This document shows, one piece after another, positions 17,339-26,596 of a DNA stretch of 64,000 bases. The stretch covers positions 1-64,000 of the forward strand of contig CAIVKH010000080.1 in the NCBI GenBank assembly GCA_903906425.1, in the 5' to 3' direction. The DNA comes from an uncultured bacterium. GTDB taxonomy: Bacteria > Verrucomicrobiota > Kiritimatiellia > CAIVKH01. The notes under the pieces are model-generated. The model had not been told where the DNA came from. It searched no databases and saw nothing but the letters and a program-made list of their open reading frames with translations. The translations under genes and the position numbers were made by a program. The stretch's first letter is position 1. Every line of letters begins with the position of its first letter.

Positions 17339-18838
17339 ATGGATGTAATCAGATATCAGGTGCTGATAGGCGCGCGGTTCGCGATCCAGTTTGTCGGCAT
17401 TTGTTCCTCGCTCGTGCTGGCGCGAACGCTCAAGGCCGAAGGCATCGGAAGTATCGGCTATGCCATTGCCTTCGTCGGCATGTTTCAGACCTTCTCTGAA
17501 CTGGGTTTCGGAACGGCCCATATTAAGCGTATCTCAGAGGGCCGGGATCTTGGCAAATGCGTAGGAACCTATCTGGTTGTCAAGGCGGCCCTGTCCATTG
17601 TCATGGTGGCGGCTATCGCGGTGGCACTTGTCATAAGTAATAATGGACGGGTCTCGACGATGCAGCAGTGGTGTATCGGCATTATTGGTTTCGCCTCGAT
17701 TCTGGAGAATCTGGCCCGCGTGCCGCTCATCACATTCTCGGCCATGAAGGAAAGCGCGAAGCAGGCGTCAGGCGAAATTGCGTACAGCGTAGTACTAGCT
17801 CTGGCGAGGCTGCTCTTTGCCCTGGCTGGGGTCAGTCTCCTCTGGCAGGCGTGGAGCCATGTCCTTGCCGCACTAAGCATGCTGCTTTTCCTCGGCTGGA
17901 TGGCCCGACGGAGTCTGCCCATCCGCCGCCCGGACCGCGAAGACTATGTTTCCTACGCCGCTTTTGCTTTGCCGTTCATGCTGGTCGGACTGCTGTCCAA
18001 GTTGGTTGAAAATATCGATATTGTGATGATTGGCTGGTTCTGCGGACCGACCGAAGTGGGACACTATGCCGTGGCGCTATCCGTGGCGCGCAACTTGCTG
18101 GTTTTCGCCGCGACTGCCAGCACATTGTTGTTTCCGACCATGTCACGCGCCCTGGCCACCGGAGCAATCAATGATGTGCGGCTGATGACGCTTGATGCGG
18201 AGAGACTGCTATCCCTGTTCCTTTTGCCGATAGCCGTGTTCGTCTGTCTGGACCGGGTTCCGCTGGCCCGCCTGCTTTGGGGCAAGGATTTCATGATCGT
18301 GACACCAACGGTTCTGGCCATCATGATCTGGTTTAGCTATCTCTCGTCAGTCACGCAGCCCTATGTCCAGTTGGTGCCTGCATCAGGACGATCAAAGATG
18401 GCCTGTCTGCTGGGCGGTGGTTTTCTCGGCCTGAATCTGCTGTTAAATGTCCTCTTCATCCCTGATCGGATTGGCGGCGTGGCGATGCTCGGGCTTGGAG
18501 CCCGAGGAGCGGCGGTGGCCTGTGTAACATCCATGGCTATTGCTAGCATCCTGTATCGACTTCCCTGCCGGCGGAAAATGGGGATTCTGATGAACCGGCA
18601 TCTGATGTGGCACGCCTTGGCAGGTGTGGCCGCCGCCGCATTCACGACTGTGGCGGGCCGTTTGTTGCCAACCACCGGTCTGCTGGAACTCGTTCGCGAC
18701 GGTCTGTTCGTGACAGTCACCTACATTGGCGGCCTGATCATGCTTGGTGAAGTATCGATAGTTGATTACAACCGCATGGCCGTATGGCTCAATCCGGTGG
18801 GGCTTCTCCGCTATTGCCACAATGAGATACGGAAATAA
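17339..18838 (+). CDS. Wzx-like flippase (MOP/PST family)
   Basis: A 499-residue protein with about 12-14 membrane helices throughout. The N terminus (VLIGARFAIQFVGICSSLVLARTLKAEGIGSIGYAIAFVGMFQTFSELGFG) is the standard polysaccharide-flippase opening. Members of this family move undecaprenyl-diphosphate-linked repeat units across the inner membrane. With two polymerase-like proteins, a Wzc-like co-polymerase and a Wza-like channel it makes this a Wzx/Wzy-dependent pathway. Nine bases separate it from the GT2 gene. Confidence 0.9.
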   Translation: MDVIRYQVLIGARFAIQFVGICSSLVLARTLKAEGIGSIGYAIAFVGMFQTFSELGFGTAHIKRISEGRDLGKCVGTYLVVKAALSIVMVAAIAVALVISNNGRVSTMQQWCIGIIGFASILENLARVPLITFSAMKESAKQASGEIAYSVVLALARLLFALAGVSLLWQAWSHVLAALSMLLFLGWMARRSLPIRRPDREDYVSYAAFALPFMLVGLLSKLVENIDIVMIGWFCGPTEVGHYAVALSVARNLLVFAATASTLLFPTMSRALATGAINDVRLMTLDAERLLSLFLLPIAVFVCLDRVPLARLLWGKDFMIVTPTVLAIMIWFSYLSSVTQPYVQLVPASGRSKMACLLGGGFLGLNLLLNVLFIPDRIGGVAMLGLGARGAAVACVTSMAIASILYRLPCRRKMGILMNRHLMWHALAGVAAAAFTTVAGRLLPTTGLLELVRDGLFVTVTYIGGLIMLGEVSIVDYNRMAVWLNPVGLLRYCHNEIRK

Positions 18839-18843
18839 CTCCG

Positions 18844-20082
18844 ATGCGTTCCCTCCGAGTCATCAACGTGCTTTATCATCCGCCGGCTTACCGTGGCAAA
18901 ACACCTGACGAGCGACCCCTTTACCATGCCGAGACGTCCGGTGGGTGGGTTGGCACGCAAGGAACGGAGTGGCCCGACCTTCTCGGCCGCGCGGTCGTCG
19001 AATTGGATTCGGAGATCGAGTATGAAGTGTGGCAACCCGATCCGCGCGCTGACCAACCCGTTTCTTGGTCTGTGACTGATCGGTTGACGCACACGCTCTT
19101 TCCGGCGCGGGCAACCTGGCAACTCTATGGCCTCCGGCCTCAGCGCTATGTCTGGTCAGAAGAACTAGCCCGGAGATTTGTGCGTTCATCCGCAAATCAT
19201 GTCATGCATGTCAACAGCCCATTTGAGGCTCTATCTCAGCGGTTGCTTGGTCGCCAGGCGCATCGGCCCTACTTGCTTGAGTACCATAGTGCAACCATGG
19301 ACATCGCGCGCGCGAAGAAAAGGGTTCACCGCAATGTTGCGATAAGTCTCTTATACTGGCGGTGGGAACAAAGCATCCGGCGTCTTGGCCGAAAGATGAT
19401 CGTGTATAAGAATTCACGGCAAATCGGATTTCTTGAATCTTGCGGGGCGATACGTTGCGAACAAATTCCGATGGGATGTTCTTTCTCGGTGTTTCGCCCG
19501 GGTTCGAAGCAAGAAGCGCGCACCAAGCTGGGCTTCGCCGCTGATGTCTGTGTGCTATCAATGGCCTCGCGATTGGTTCCGCTCAAGCAAATCGATCGCG
19601 TAATTGAAGCACTGGCCAAGCTTCCCGTCGGGGCCAGATACTGTCTCGTGATAGCTGGGCATGGAGATCCGTCTTATACAAACCATCTACTCGAACAGGC
19701 TGGCCGGAAATTGCCTGCCGGTGCGTTTCGCCTTCTTGGATTCCTTGACGATGCGGCGCTCCGCTCGGTGTTGCAAGCTTCGGATCTCTTCATTTCTGCA
19801 TCCAAGGCGGAAGGTGGCCCGGTCACGGTGATGAACGCCTTGGCGTGCGAAACGCCGGTGATGTGCACTCGCGTCGGTGGTGTCGACGACCTTCTCGCCA
19901 GGCATAGTTCCGGTATTCTGGTCGAACCCTTCGACTACGAATCATGGGTGCGCGAACTTCGGCGCGTTGTCGAGGGCACCCGCCCACCGCTGCTTTCGCG
20001 ATCTGTCGCATATGACCACTTCGACTGGTCCAGCATCGCTGCCCGGTTTATCAGCCTCTACCGTCAACTCGCCGTGACCTGA
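18844..20082 (+). CDS. Glycosyltransferase family 4
   Basis: A 412-residue GT-B enzyme. The N-terminal domain opens with RVINVLYHPPAYRGKTPDERP; the C-terminal domain contains VLSMASRLVPLKQIDRVIEAL, LVIAGHGDPSY, LGFLDDAALRSVLQASDLFISASKAEGGPVTVMNALACETPV and GILVEPFDY, which is the retaining GT4 donor site. Cytoplasmic or peripheral membrane; sugar unknown. It follows the flippase by five bases and is one base from the next GT4. Confidence 0.88.
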   Translation: MRSLRVINVLYHPPAYRGKTPDERPLYHAETSGGWVGTQGTEWPDLLGRAVVELDSEIEYEVWQPDPRADQPVSWSVTDRLTHTLFPARATWQLYGLRPQRYVWSEELARRFVRSSANHVMHVNSPFEALSQRLLGRQAHRPYLLEYHSATMDIARAKKRVHRNVAISLLYWRWEQSIRRLGRKMIVYKNSRQIGFLESCGAIRCEQIPMGCSFSVFRPGSKQEARTKLGFAADVCVLSMASRLVPLKQIDRVIEALAKLPVGARYCLVIAGHGDPSYTNHLLEQAGRKLPAGAFRLLGFLDDAALRSVLQASDLFISASKAEGGPVTVMNALACETPVMCTRVGGVDDLLARHSSGILVEPFDYESWVRELRRVVEGTRPPLLSRSVAYDHFDWSSIAARFISLYRQLAVT

Positions 20083-20083
20083 C

Positions 20084-21334
20084 ATGAAAATTCTCGTCGT
20101 CTATCCCGACCAACTTTTCCCGAACACCATGGCCAGTCACGACCGGGTTATTGAAATGGTCCGCTGTCTGGCGCTCAGCCATGAGGTCCACGTGGCCTGT
20201 CTGCTCGCGTCGACTGATGCATGGAGCCGAAACGAAGCTGGTATCTTGGAACTGGGTGCGATGCCGATACTGATCGAGCAACCGTTCAGATCGTATGTTG
20301 GCCGCAAGGTTGCAGGGTTCGCGTTTCTGTTGGCATCGATCCTTACCGGCATCGAGCGGCATTACTTCTACACGTGGAACCCGCTAATATCACTCGGGTT
20401 GATCAGCCTTCTTCGCCGCGAGTCCTATGATGCGATCCAGGTGGAATTCTGTTATCAGGCGACGTTGTTGCGACACGCACGACCCGGAACGCTCAAGGTC
20501 ATTGATACCATCGATGTCCTGTACGAGAAGCGGACAAAGGAAGCCCGGCATCACCATGGCGCCATGTTACCGTGGCAGGCCCGCCGGCGTCTGGCCGTCT
20601 TCAAGAAAATGGAACTCGAACGCACTGCACTTGCCGACATGATCATCTCCATCAGCAAACATGATCTGGATGTCTTTCGCGAGCATCTCCCAGAACATAC
20701 TCATCTACTCATTCCGATGGGTCGCCGTCCGACACCCGGCGTTGCAACGAAGAAGACGGAACATTCGCCCGCGATCCTCTTTTATGGTCACATGGGTTCC
20801 GAACAGAACCAGGCAGGCTTCTGGCGTTTCTGGGACAGGATCTATCCAATCGTCGTACAGCGGATGGGCGGCGTACGGCCCCCGGTGCTGGTGGTCGGCA
20901 CTTCGCCTCCCGAGTCCATTTGTCGGCTGCATGATGGCACGAATGTAACCGTGACGGGCTTTGTTCAGGATGTGCGACCGTGGTTCGCGCGGGCCGGCGT
21001 GCTATGTGTCCCGTTAGACCTCGCTGGTGGGTTCCGCGGTCGCGTACTCGACGCCCTCGCCGCCGGGATTCCCGTCGTGGGTACGCACAATGCACTCGAT
21101 TGTATCGCGATCAAGGATGGCCGGCATGGCTTCGTGGCCGACGCTGACGAAAGCCTTGCCGAGGGGCTCGCACTTATCCTCCGCCAGCCCGATCTCCAGG
21201 CGCGAATGGGTGCCGCCTGCCGCGCCCTGGTGAACGACGTCTATTCGATCGAGGCCACCTATGGACAGCTTCGCGACTTCTATCGCGAATCGGGATCCTC
21301 CCAACCCGCGGATAAGGAGTTCGCCCTCGCATGA
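20084..21334 (+). CDS. Glycosyltransferase family 4
   Basis: A 416-residue GT-B protein. MKILVVYPDQLFPNTMASHDRVIEMVRCLA at the N terminus, VTVTGFVQDVRPWFARAGVLCVPLDLAGGFRGRVLDALAAGIPVVGT in the donor domain. The N-terminal MASHDRVIEM layout and short donor domain resemble GT4 enzymes placed beside flippases. It ends 22 bp before palindrome doublet 5 and may close a sub-operon. Confidence 0.87.
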   Translation: MKILVVYPDQLFPNTMASHDRVIEMVRCLALSHEVHVACLLASTDAWSRNEAGILELGAMPILIEQPFRSYVGRKVAGFAFLLASILTGIERHYFYTWNPLISLGLISLLRRESYDAIQVEFCYQATLLRHARPGTLKVIDTIDVLYEKRTKEARHHHGAMLPWQARRRLAVFKKMELERTALADMIISISKHDLDVFREHLPEHTHLLIPMGRRPTPGVATKKTEHSPAILFYGHMGSEQNQAGFWRFWDRIYPIVVQRMGGVRPPVLVVGTSPPESICRLHDGTNVTVTGFVQDVRPWFARAGVLCVPLDLAGGFRGRVLDALAAGIPVVGTHNALDCIAIKDGRHGFVADADESLAEGLALILRQPDLQARMGAACRALVNDVYSIEATYGQLRDFYRESGSSQPADKEFALA

Positions 21335-21356
21335 TCACGCCCCTTGCCACCACAAT

Positions 21357-21403
21357 TTCCAATGATTGGAAACAACCGCTGCCGGAGTTTCCAATCATTG
21401 GAA
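21357..21403. repeat. Palindrome doublet 5
   Basis: Copies at 21357-21371 (G centre) and 21389-21403 (C centre), spacing 32 bp. The two are exact reverse complements, so RNA could fold into one 15-bp stem with a 17-nt loop. Located 22 bp past the preceding stop and 45 bp before the methyltransferase start. Confidence 0.93.
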
Positions 21404-21448
21404 GCCTGGCGCAGACCTTTTCCTAACTGCAAATGCCCGGCAACGACA

Positions 21449-22303
21449 ATGATGACTGATGCCACAGATAGCTTGCTGACGGACTTGTTGGCGGACGAGA
21501 CGGCTTTGCGCGATCTGCTGGCCTTCCGGAATAACCTCCATAACTCTGCTGCGCTGGCGCAGGCGGAGCTCCGGCGCAAGCATGATCATCTGGCCGAATG
21601 GTCTGACCGTCTGGCCCCTGGAGGCAGCCGCGAACTCTTCTACTATCTGCGCGAGTTTGCCGGTCGCGAAGATCAGGCGCGGTCTCAGGCCATATCACAT
21701 GATGTCTGGATGAACGGTTCGCCCGGCCGCGTGCTGGACGTCGGCTGCGGCATCGGACAAACCGTGCTCGCGCTCGCCCGCAGGTGGCCGGCACAGTATG
21801 TGGCAATGGATCCCAACCCCATCGCCTGCGCCCTGGCCAGAGTCGCGACGCGGGCCAGCGAGCGGGTGGAGGTGGTCACCGGCAGTGCCGAGCATCTTCC
21901 ATTTGCTGACAAAAGCTTCGACCGGATCCACAGCCGCGTGGTAATCCAATATACCAACAGTTATCGGGCGTTGGCCGAAATGGTGCGTTGCCTGAAACCC
22001 GGCGGAAGGCTCTATCTCAAGGTCGCCGACTGGCGTTACTACAGCCGGCGCCTCTGGCCGGTGTTGGCGCATCTGGATGGGCGGGGTCTTTTCCTCAACA
22101 GTTTCCCGCTGGCGAATGGAATAATCTGCCAATGGTTCGGGCAGCCGGCCGGTTTCAAATGGAAAGGCGCCCGCTTCCAAGAACACTTTCTCGGGCGAGG
22201 CTATCTGCGGTCTTGTGAACGCAGGCTGTCGCTCGGGCTTCTCTATGAGGACTGGTCGGCCCGCCTGCCTACGCCAAGCTATGTCTGGGAGAAACTCCCG
22301 TGA
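21449..22303 (+). CDS. SAM-dependent methyltransferase
   Basis: About 284 residues. Class I methyltransferase fold: RVLDVGCGIGQTVLALARRW (motif I), YVAMDPNP (motif II acid), EVVTGSAEHLPFADKSFDRIHS (motif III/IV), VRCLKPGGRLYLKV (post III). An N-terminal helical region of about 90 residues precedes it. The start is one of the tandem ATGs at 21449/21452; an in-frame extension back into the palindrome doublet to 21344 is not needed. Likely methylates a sugar of the repeat unit. Ends in a GTGA overlap with the next gene. Confidence 0.85.
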   Translation: MMTDATDSLLTDLLADETALRDLLAFRNNLHNSAALAQAELRRKHDHLAEWSDRLAPGGSRELFYYLREFAGREDQARSQAISHDVWMNGSPGRVLDVGCGIGQTVLALARRWPAQYVAMDPNPIACALARVATRASERVEVVTGSAEHLPFADKSFDRIHSRVVIQYTNSYRALAEMVRCLKPGGRLYLKVADWRYYSRRLWPVLAHLDGRGLFLNSFPLANGIICQWFGQPAGFKWKGARFQEHFLGRGYLRSCERRLSLGLLYEDWSARLPTPSYVWEKLP

Positions 22304-23532
22304 TTCAATTGCGGAAATATCCCTTCCCATACGTGGCGGCGCTTGCGATTTGCAGCGATCCGGACAGCACGAGAAATATGGAAGACTATGTCCGTTTTCA
22401 CGACTGGCTGGAGGAGATGCCCACGGCGAGTGGCAGAGGTCTGCATATCTCGGATGGCTTGTTCCTCAAGTCGCGCAGCCTTGTCTCATTTCTGGACGAG
22501 TCCCTCCAACTGGATGCGCGCGTTGCGGACATGGTGCGGGCTGGCCGGGTTGACACCATCCATTCCTTCGCCGAACTCGACGAGGAAGAATCAGGCGCTC
22601 CCGCCTTGACGCAAGCCTTGGATGCGCTTTCCGCGCAAGGCATCAAAGTTGATATCTGGTCGAATCACTCGAGGAGCCGCTTTAGTATGTTCACTGGCGA
22701 GGGCGATGCGCCGGGCAGCCGGTACTACCACGCCAGCCAGCTAGCCAAGTTTGGTATCCGCTTTCTGTGGTTCGCCGGATTCACGCCAATATGGGGACAA
22801 GATATTCGGGTGCAGCCAGCCCAGTTGCTTGAAATACTCCAACATCCCTGCGGCATGGAACCTTTGGTTGTGCGTAGCTGCCTTGGCATCATCGGCAAAC
22901 TGGTCCTCGCCCGGGTCTCGAGCCGTTACTCCACCTATCGCGGCAACCGTCTTTTGTGCCCTGTGATCGCGCGTGACGGCACGCGATTCTGGAGTTTCAT
23001 GCGCCATGGTGCGCGTCTCGGAAGGAATGATCGCTTCATCCATCTCGCCGAAATACTCTCAGCATCGCGCCTCGATCAGCTTATTCGACGTCAGGCTGCG
23101 ACCATCGTCTATACCCACTTTGGCAAGTCAGATGGAGATTGTGCCATCACCAATCGTGAAGCTGTTATGGAGACCTTCTCGGCACTCGCCGGGCAGACGA
23201 ATAGTATCTGGGTTTGTCCGACCTCATGCCTGCTTCGCTATGTGGTTTCCCGGGACCATCTCGACTGGACCGTTGATCAAAGATCAGCCGTGTTGACCAT
23301 TCGCGGGATAAGTGACCCTGTTTCAGGTTACCGACAAGCCACCGCGCGCGATCTGGAGGGTATCACGCTTAGCAGCCATAGGGGGGATATCCGGATTGTT
23401 GTGCCTGCTGGGATGCGAGTCGAGCGGTCAAACCAAGGCAATCAATTTCACTACCTTCTGAAGGAAGATGAAGTCGCCGTGCCGGTCGATAGTCGCGGCA
23501 TTCAAATCCAGTCCTTGGAACAGTCATCATGA
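22300..23532 (+). CDS. Possible polysaccharide-deacetylase-like protein
   Basis: A 410-residue protein I cannot place firmly. Features recalling the NodB polysaccharide-deacetylase fold are a N-terminal strand with an acidic pair (ALAICSDPDS), a conserved-looking WSNHSRSRFS segment around residues 125-135 that could be the metal-binding His motif, and YTHFGKSDG around 268-276 as a late-motif His. The last 100 residues look like a beta-sandwich. No signal peptide or membrane helix. GTG start overlaps the methyltransferase stop (GTGA), and its own stop overlaps the next glycosyltransferase (ATGA), so it is firmly inside the EPS operon. Deacetylation or other sugar editing is inference. Confidence 0.5.
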   Translation: MIQLRKYPFPYVAALAICSDPDSTRNMEDYVRFHDWLEEMPTASGRGLHISDGLFLKSRSLVSFLDESLQLDARVADMVRAGRVDTIHSFAELDEEESGAPALTQALDALSAQGIKVDIWSNHSRSRFSMFTGEGDAPGSRYYHASQLAKFGIRFLWFAGFTPIWGQDIRVQPAQLLEILQHPCGMEPLVVRSCLGIIGKLVLARVSSRYSTYRGNRLLCPVIARDGTRFWSFMRHGARLGRNDRFIHLAEILSASRLDQLIRRQAATIVYTHFGKSDGDCAITNREAVMETFSALAGQTNSIWVCPTSCLLRYVVSRDHLDWTVDQRSAVLTIRGISDPVSGYRQATARDLEGITLSSHRGDIRIVVPAGMRVERSNQGNQFHYLLKEDEVAVPVDSRGIQIQSLEQSS

Positions 23533-24698
23533 GCAATCCTGCCAGGCGTCGCATCTGTTTTGTTTCACCGTTTGCTTACCCGCTACTGGTGCCGGGTTCC
23601 TCTGGTGCCGGCGGGGCGGAGCGGCAGTTCTTTCTCTTCGCGCGTGGACTCCAGCAACGAGGATGGGAAGTATCGTTCATCACTGGTCTGCCTTCGAAGG
23701 AACTGAGTTCAGCTGAGCCTCTATTTCCTGTCTATCCGGTGAATCTTTCCTATCTGGGCGGGCATAAGACCCAGTTGCCGGCGGCATGGCTTGCACTCTG
23801 GCGGGCAATGCAGAGAGCTGATGCGAATTATTATGTGCTGAAAGTTCCCGCGCACCTGTTATCATTGATGGCGGTCTTCTGTAAAACCTATAAGCGCAGG
23901 CTCGCATCTTGGGGACAGACTACATACCGGAAAGAGAAACATCGCCGTCACATTCCGCGCAGCGCGCAATGCCTGGAATCATTTGGACTGCGTGCTGCCG
24001 ATATCCTGATTGCACAAACCGAAGACCAGGCGTCCGGCCTGCGCGACGTTACCGGCCGTCGAGTCCACGTCATTCCGAATATCGCTGAGTCTGTCGAGGC
24101 ATCCGGTGAGGCCCGAAGTTCGAACGACGGGACGAATGTGCTCTGCGATGTCTTGTGGGTCGGCAATACGACGGTCAACAAACGGCCCGGCGTCGTCATG
24201 GAGATGGCACGCTTGCTTCCTCAGGTCTCATTCGCCATGGCTATGAACAAGTCTTCCCCGGAAGAGTTCGCGAAGTGGGAAGAGGCTGCTGCGACCATCA
24301 CGAACTTGCGTTTCCTTGGGCAGCTTCCGCCCGGCCAGACAGAAGGATGGTTTAGCCGCACATGTCTTTTCCTCAATACATCGGATCGCGAGGGATTCCC
24401 CAACACTTTTCTGCAGGCGTGGATGAACGGTGTACCGGTTGTCTCGCTCGGCATAGATCCTGATTGCATCATCAAGACACACGAACTCGGCCGCCTGCCC
24501 GACCCACTGGATGTGGAACTTGCGGGAGAGGACGCGCTAAAGCTTGCCCTTTGTCTGGCACCGGTCGTTCGTAGTCTATTATCGGACGTACCGCTGCGCC
24601 GGCATATCGGTGCGAACGCCCGCCAATATGTCCTGTCCCGGCACGCACCCGACAATACCGTGCCGGCGTTGGAGAGTGTGTTACTAAGTTGTCCTTGA
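23529..24698 (+). CDS. Glycosyltransferase family 4
   Basis: A 389-residue GT-B enzyme. RRICFVSPFAYPLLVP with a glycine-rich SSGAGGAERQ loop in the N-terminal domain; VLWVGNTTVNKRPGVVMEMARLLPQ, LRFLGQLPPGQTEGWFSRTCLFLNTSDREGFPNTFLQAWMNGVPVVSL in the donor domain, the EGFPN glutamate pair being the catalytic-site signature of GT4. Coupled to the upstream gene by a four-base overlap. Confidence 0.88.
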   Translation: MSNPARRRICFVSPFAYPLLVPGSSGAGGAERQFFLFARGLQQRGWEVSFITGLPSKELSSAEPLFPVYPVNLSYLGGHKTQLPAAWLALWRAMQRADANYYVLKVPAHLLSLMAVFCKTYKRRLASWGQTTYRKEKHRRHIPRSAQCLESFGLRAADILIAQTEDQASGLRDVTGRRVHVIPNIAESVEASGEARSSNDGTNVLCDVLWVGNTTVNKRPGVVMEMARLLPQVSFAMAMNKSSPEEFAKWEEAAATITNLRFLGQLPPGQTEGWFSRTCLFLNTSDREGFPNTFLQAWMNGVPVVSLGIDPDCIIKTHELGRLPDPLDVELAGEDALKLALCLAPVVRSLLSDVPLRRHIGANARQYVLSRHAPDNTVPALESVLLSCP

Positions 24699-24772
24699 AA
24701 CCGACGCGGCGCGATCGGCGTCCGGGCATAGTGATATAAGCCGTATGCCAGGTGTCGAGAAAAGGAGAAAGT

Positions 24773-25450
24773 ATGTTAAGTCGTAGAGCCAAAGCAGCAT
24801 TCTATACGGTCGCAGGACCGCTTATGAAGGCAAATGGCAAGTTATATAGACATTTTCGGGCACCACAAGAAGGTCGCGTGAGAGTCCATTTGGGCCCGGG
24901 ACGCGATAGATATCTTGACGGCTGGATAAAAGTGGATGCCAATATCTTCTCGGGAAAAGCAGACGTGTGGGCAGATTTGAGGAACCCATTGCCCTTTCAC
25001 ACGGATTCGATTGATTCAATCTATTCGCATCACATGATCGAGCATCTTCCCGACATCGAATTCCACTTCAGGGAGGTGTATCGCTGCTTGAAGCCGGGCG
25101 GCGCATATCGTGTTGGGGGGCCGAATGGTGATTCGGCCATTACCAAATTTGTCGAAAAAGACAAGGAGTGGTTTGGTGACTTCCCAGACAAGAGAACGAG
25201 CATTGGCGGACGATTCGAAAATCTGATTTTCTGCAGGCAGGAGCATTTGACGATACTAACTTACTCGTTTCTGGATGAAATCATGACTAAGACCGGCTTC
25301 ACCGCCCTGCACGCGTGCAACCCGGTGAAAGAGACAAATTATCCGGAAATGTTTCGCGAATGCCTCCTGAAGGAGTTCGAAACAGATTTTGCCACACCCC
25401 ACACGTTGATTGTGGAGGCCTCCAAGCCGAAAAGGACACCCGGCGCTTGA
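24773..25450 (+). CDS. SAM-dependent methyltransferase
   Basis: A 225-residue class I methyltransferase-like protein. VHLGPGRDRYLDGWIKVDAN is the motif I region, DSIYSHHMIEHLPDIEFHFREVYRCLKPGGAYRVGGPNGD covers motifs IV-V. This arrangement is common in small methyltransferase-11-type proteins in EPS loci. The ATG at 24773 is chosen because AAAAGGAGAA lies just upstream; an ATG at 24752 is in frame but lacks such a site. Overlaps the next gene by one base. Confidence 0.82.
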   Translation: MLSRRAKAAFYTVAGPLMKANGKLYRHFRAPQEGRVRVHLGPGRDRYLDGWIKVDANIFSGKADVWADLRNPLPFHTDSIDSIYSHHMIEHLPDIEFHFREVYRCLKPGGAYRVGGPNGDSAITKFVEKDKEWFGDFPDKRTSIGGRFENLIFCRQEHLTILTYSFLDEIMTKTGFTALHACNPVKETNYPEMFRECLLKEFETDFATPHTLIVEASKPKRTPGA

Positions 25451-26592
25451 TGCGAGATACTCTAAATATTCTGCAACTCCACTGGGGTTTTCTGGTGGGT
25501 GGGGGTAGCCGTTATGTTCAGGGGTTGGAACACATGGCGAGACAGCATGGCATTTCGTCGCATGGTCTCTGCATACTCGATCCGCGTTGGTCGGCAGACG
25601 AAGAGGGGTTGAATCGCATTTCGCACACGCGCATCACAACGCACGGGCGGCTTGATCGCTCGTGGGTTTCGCACATCGCTACCCAAATTCGCACCCGGCA
25701 TCCAGACATGTTGATGACACACGGTTTCAACGCTCACTTCGTCGCCTGGCTGGCGCAGTTCTTCGCCCGCCCGCGAATTCCGGTGATCTGTTCCTATCAC
25801 GGTCCGTATCACGCCGTGAATTTGGGCACCCGCTTTGTTGGATACATTTATGATCGGTTCACGGAACGCTTCCTCCGCTGCAACGCCCTGGCCGTGGTCA
25901 CTGTCGCAGAACATGCGAAAGCAAGCCTCGTTCGCAAGGGCGTCCCGGCGGAGAAGATCACGGTCATCCCGAATGCGATCGAGGATGTCGCGATAGACGC
26001 GGCTGAGCGACCTGTGTGGCGGCAACGCTGGGGCGTCCATGACGGCGAGATTCTCATCGGCGCGGTAGGACGATTGGATCCAATCAAGGGACAGATGCAT
26101 CTGGTACGCGCATTCAATGTGGTTGCGACACAACATCCGTCGGCGCGACTCGTCCTCGTTGGCGACGGCCCCGACCGGGAGCGTATTGAAGAAGAGGTTC
26201 GCAAGAGCAAGCATGCCGAACGGATCATTCTTGCCGGCCGGATTTCCAACGCCAGCGAGGTCCTTCCGGCCTTTGACATCTACGTGTTGCCTTCCATGTC
26301 CGAGTGTCACTCCATCGCCCTGCTTGAAGCGATGCGTGCGGCCCTCCCTGTCGTCGCCACGGCGGTCGGTGGGAATATCGAGACGATCAATGGCGAGCGC
26401 GAAGGGTTGCTTGTCCTCGCGGGCGATCCGGCCGCCATGGGCGACGCAATCGCAAGGCTGATTCGCGACCGGGAATTCGCACGCGATCTTGGCATCGCTT
26501 CCCGCCAGCGCTTTCTCCGCGATTTCACGCAGGATTTGATGCTGAAGAAAACCGCTGCATGGCTGGGAGAATGCAGGATGAAAGCAGGTTGA
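25450..26592 (+). CDS. Glycosyltransferase family 4
   Basis: A 380-residue GT-B protein with a classical GT4 donor domain: IPNAIEDVAIDA, ILIGAVGRLDPIKGQMHLVRAF, LVLVGDGPDRERIEEEV, ILAGRISNASEVLPAFDIYVLPSMSECHSIALLEAMRAALPVVATAVGGN. The glycine-rich N terminus (FLVGGGSRYVQGLEHMAR) is the acceptor-domain loop. Start codon overlaps the methyltransferase stop (TGATG). Sugar specificity unknown. Confidence 0.9.
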   Translation: MRDTLNILQLHWGFLVGGGSRYVQGLEHMARQHGISSHGLCILDPRWSADEEGLNRISHTRITTHGRLDRSWVSHIATQIRTRHPDMLMTHGFNAHFVAWLAQFFARPRIPVICSYHGPYHAVNLGTRFVGYIYDRFTERFLRCNALAVVTVAEHAKASLVRKGVPAEKITVIPNAIEDVAIDAAERPVWRQRWGVHDGEILIGAVGRLDPIKGQMHLVRAFNVVATQHPSARLVLVGDGPDRERIEEEVRKSKHAERIILAGRISNASEVLPAFDIYVLPSMSECHSIALLEAMRAALPVVATAVGGNIETINGEREGLLVLAGDPAAMGDAIARLIRDREFARDLGIASRQRFLRDFTQDLMLKKTAAWLGECRMKAG

Positions 26593-26596
26593 TCCG

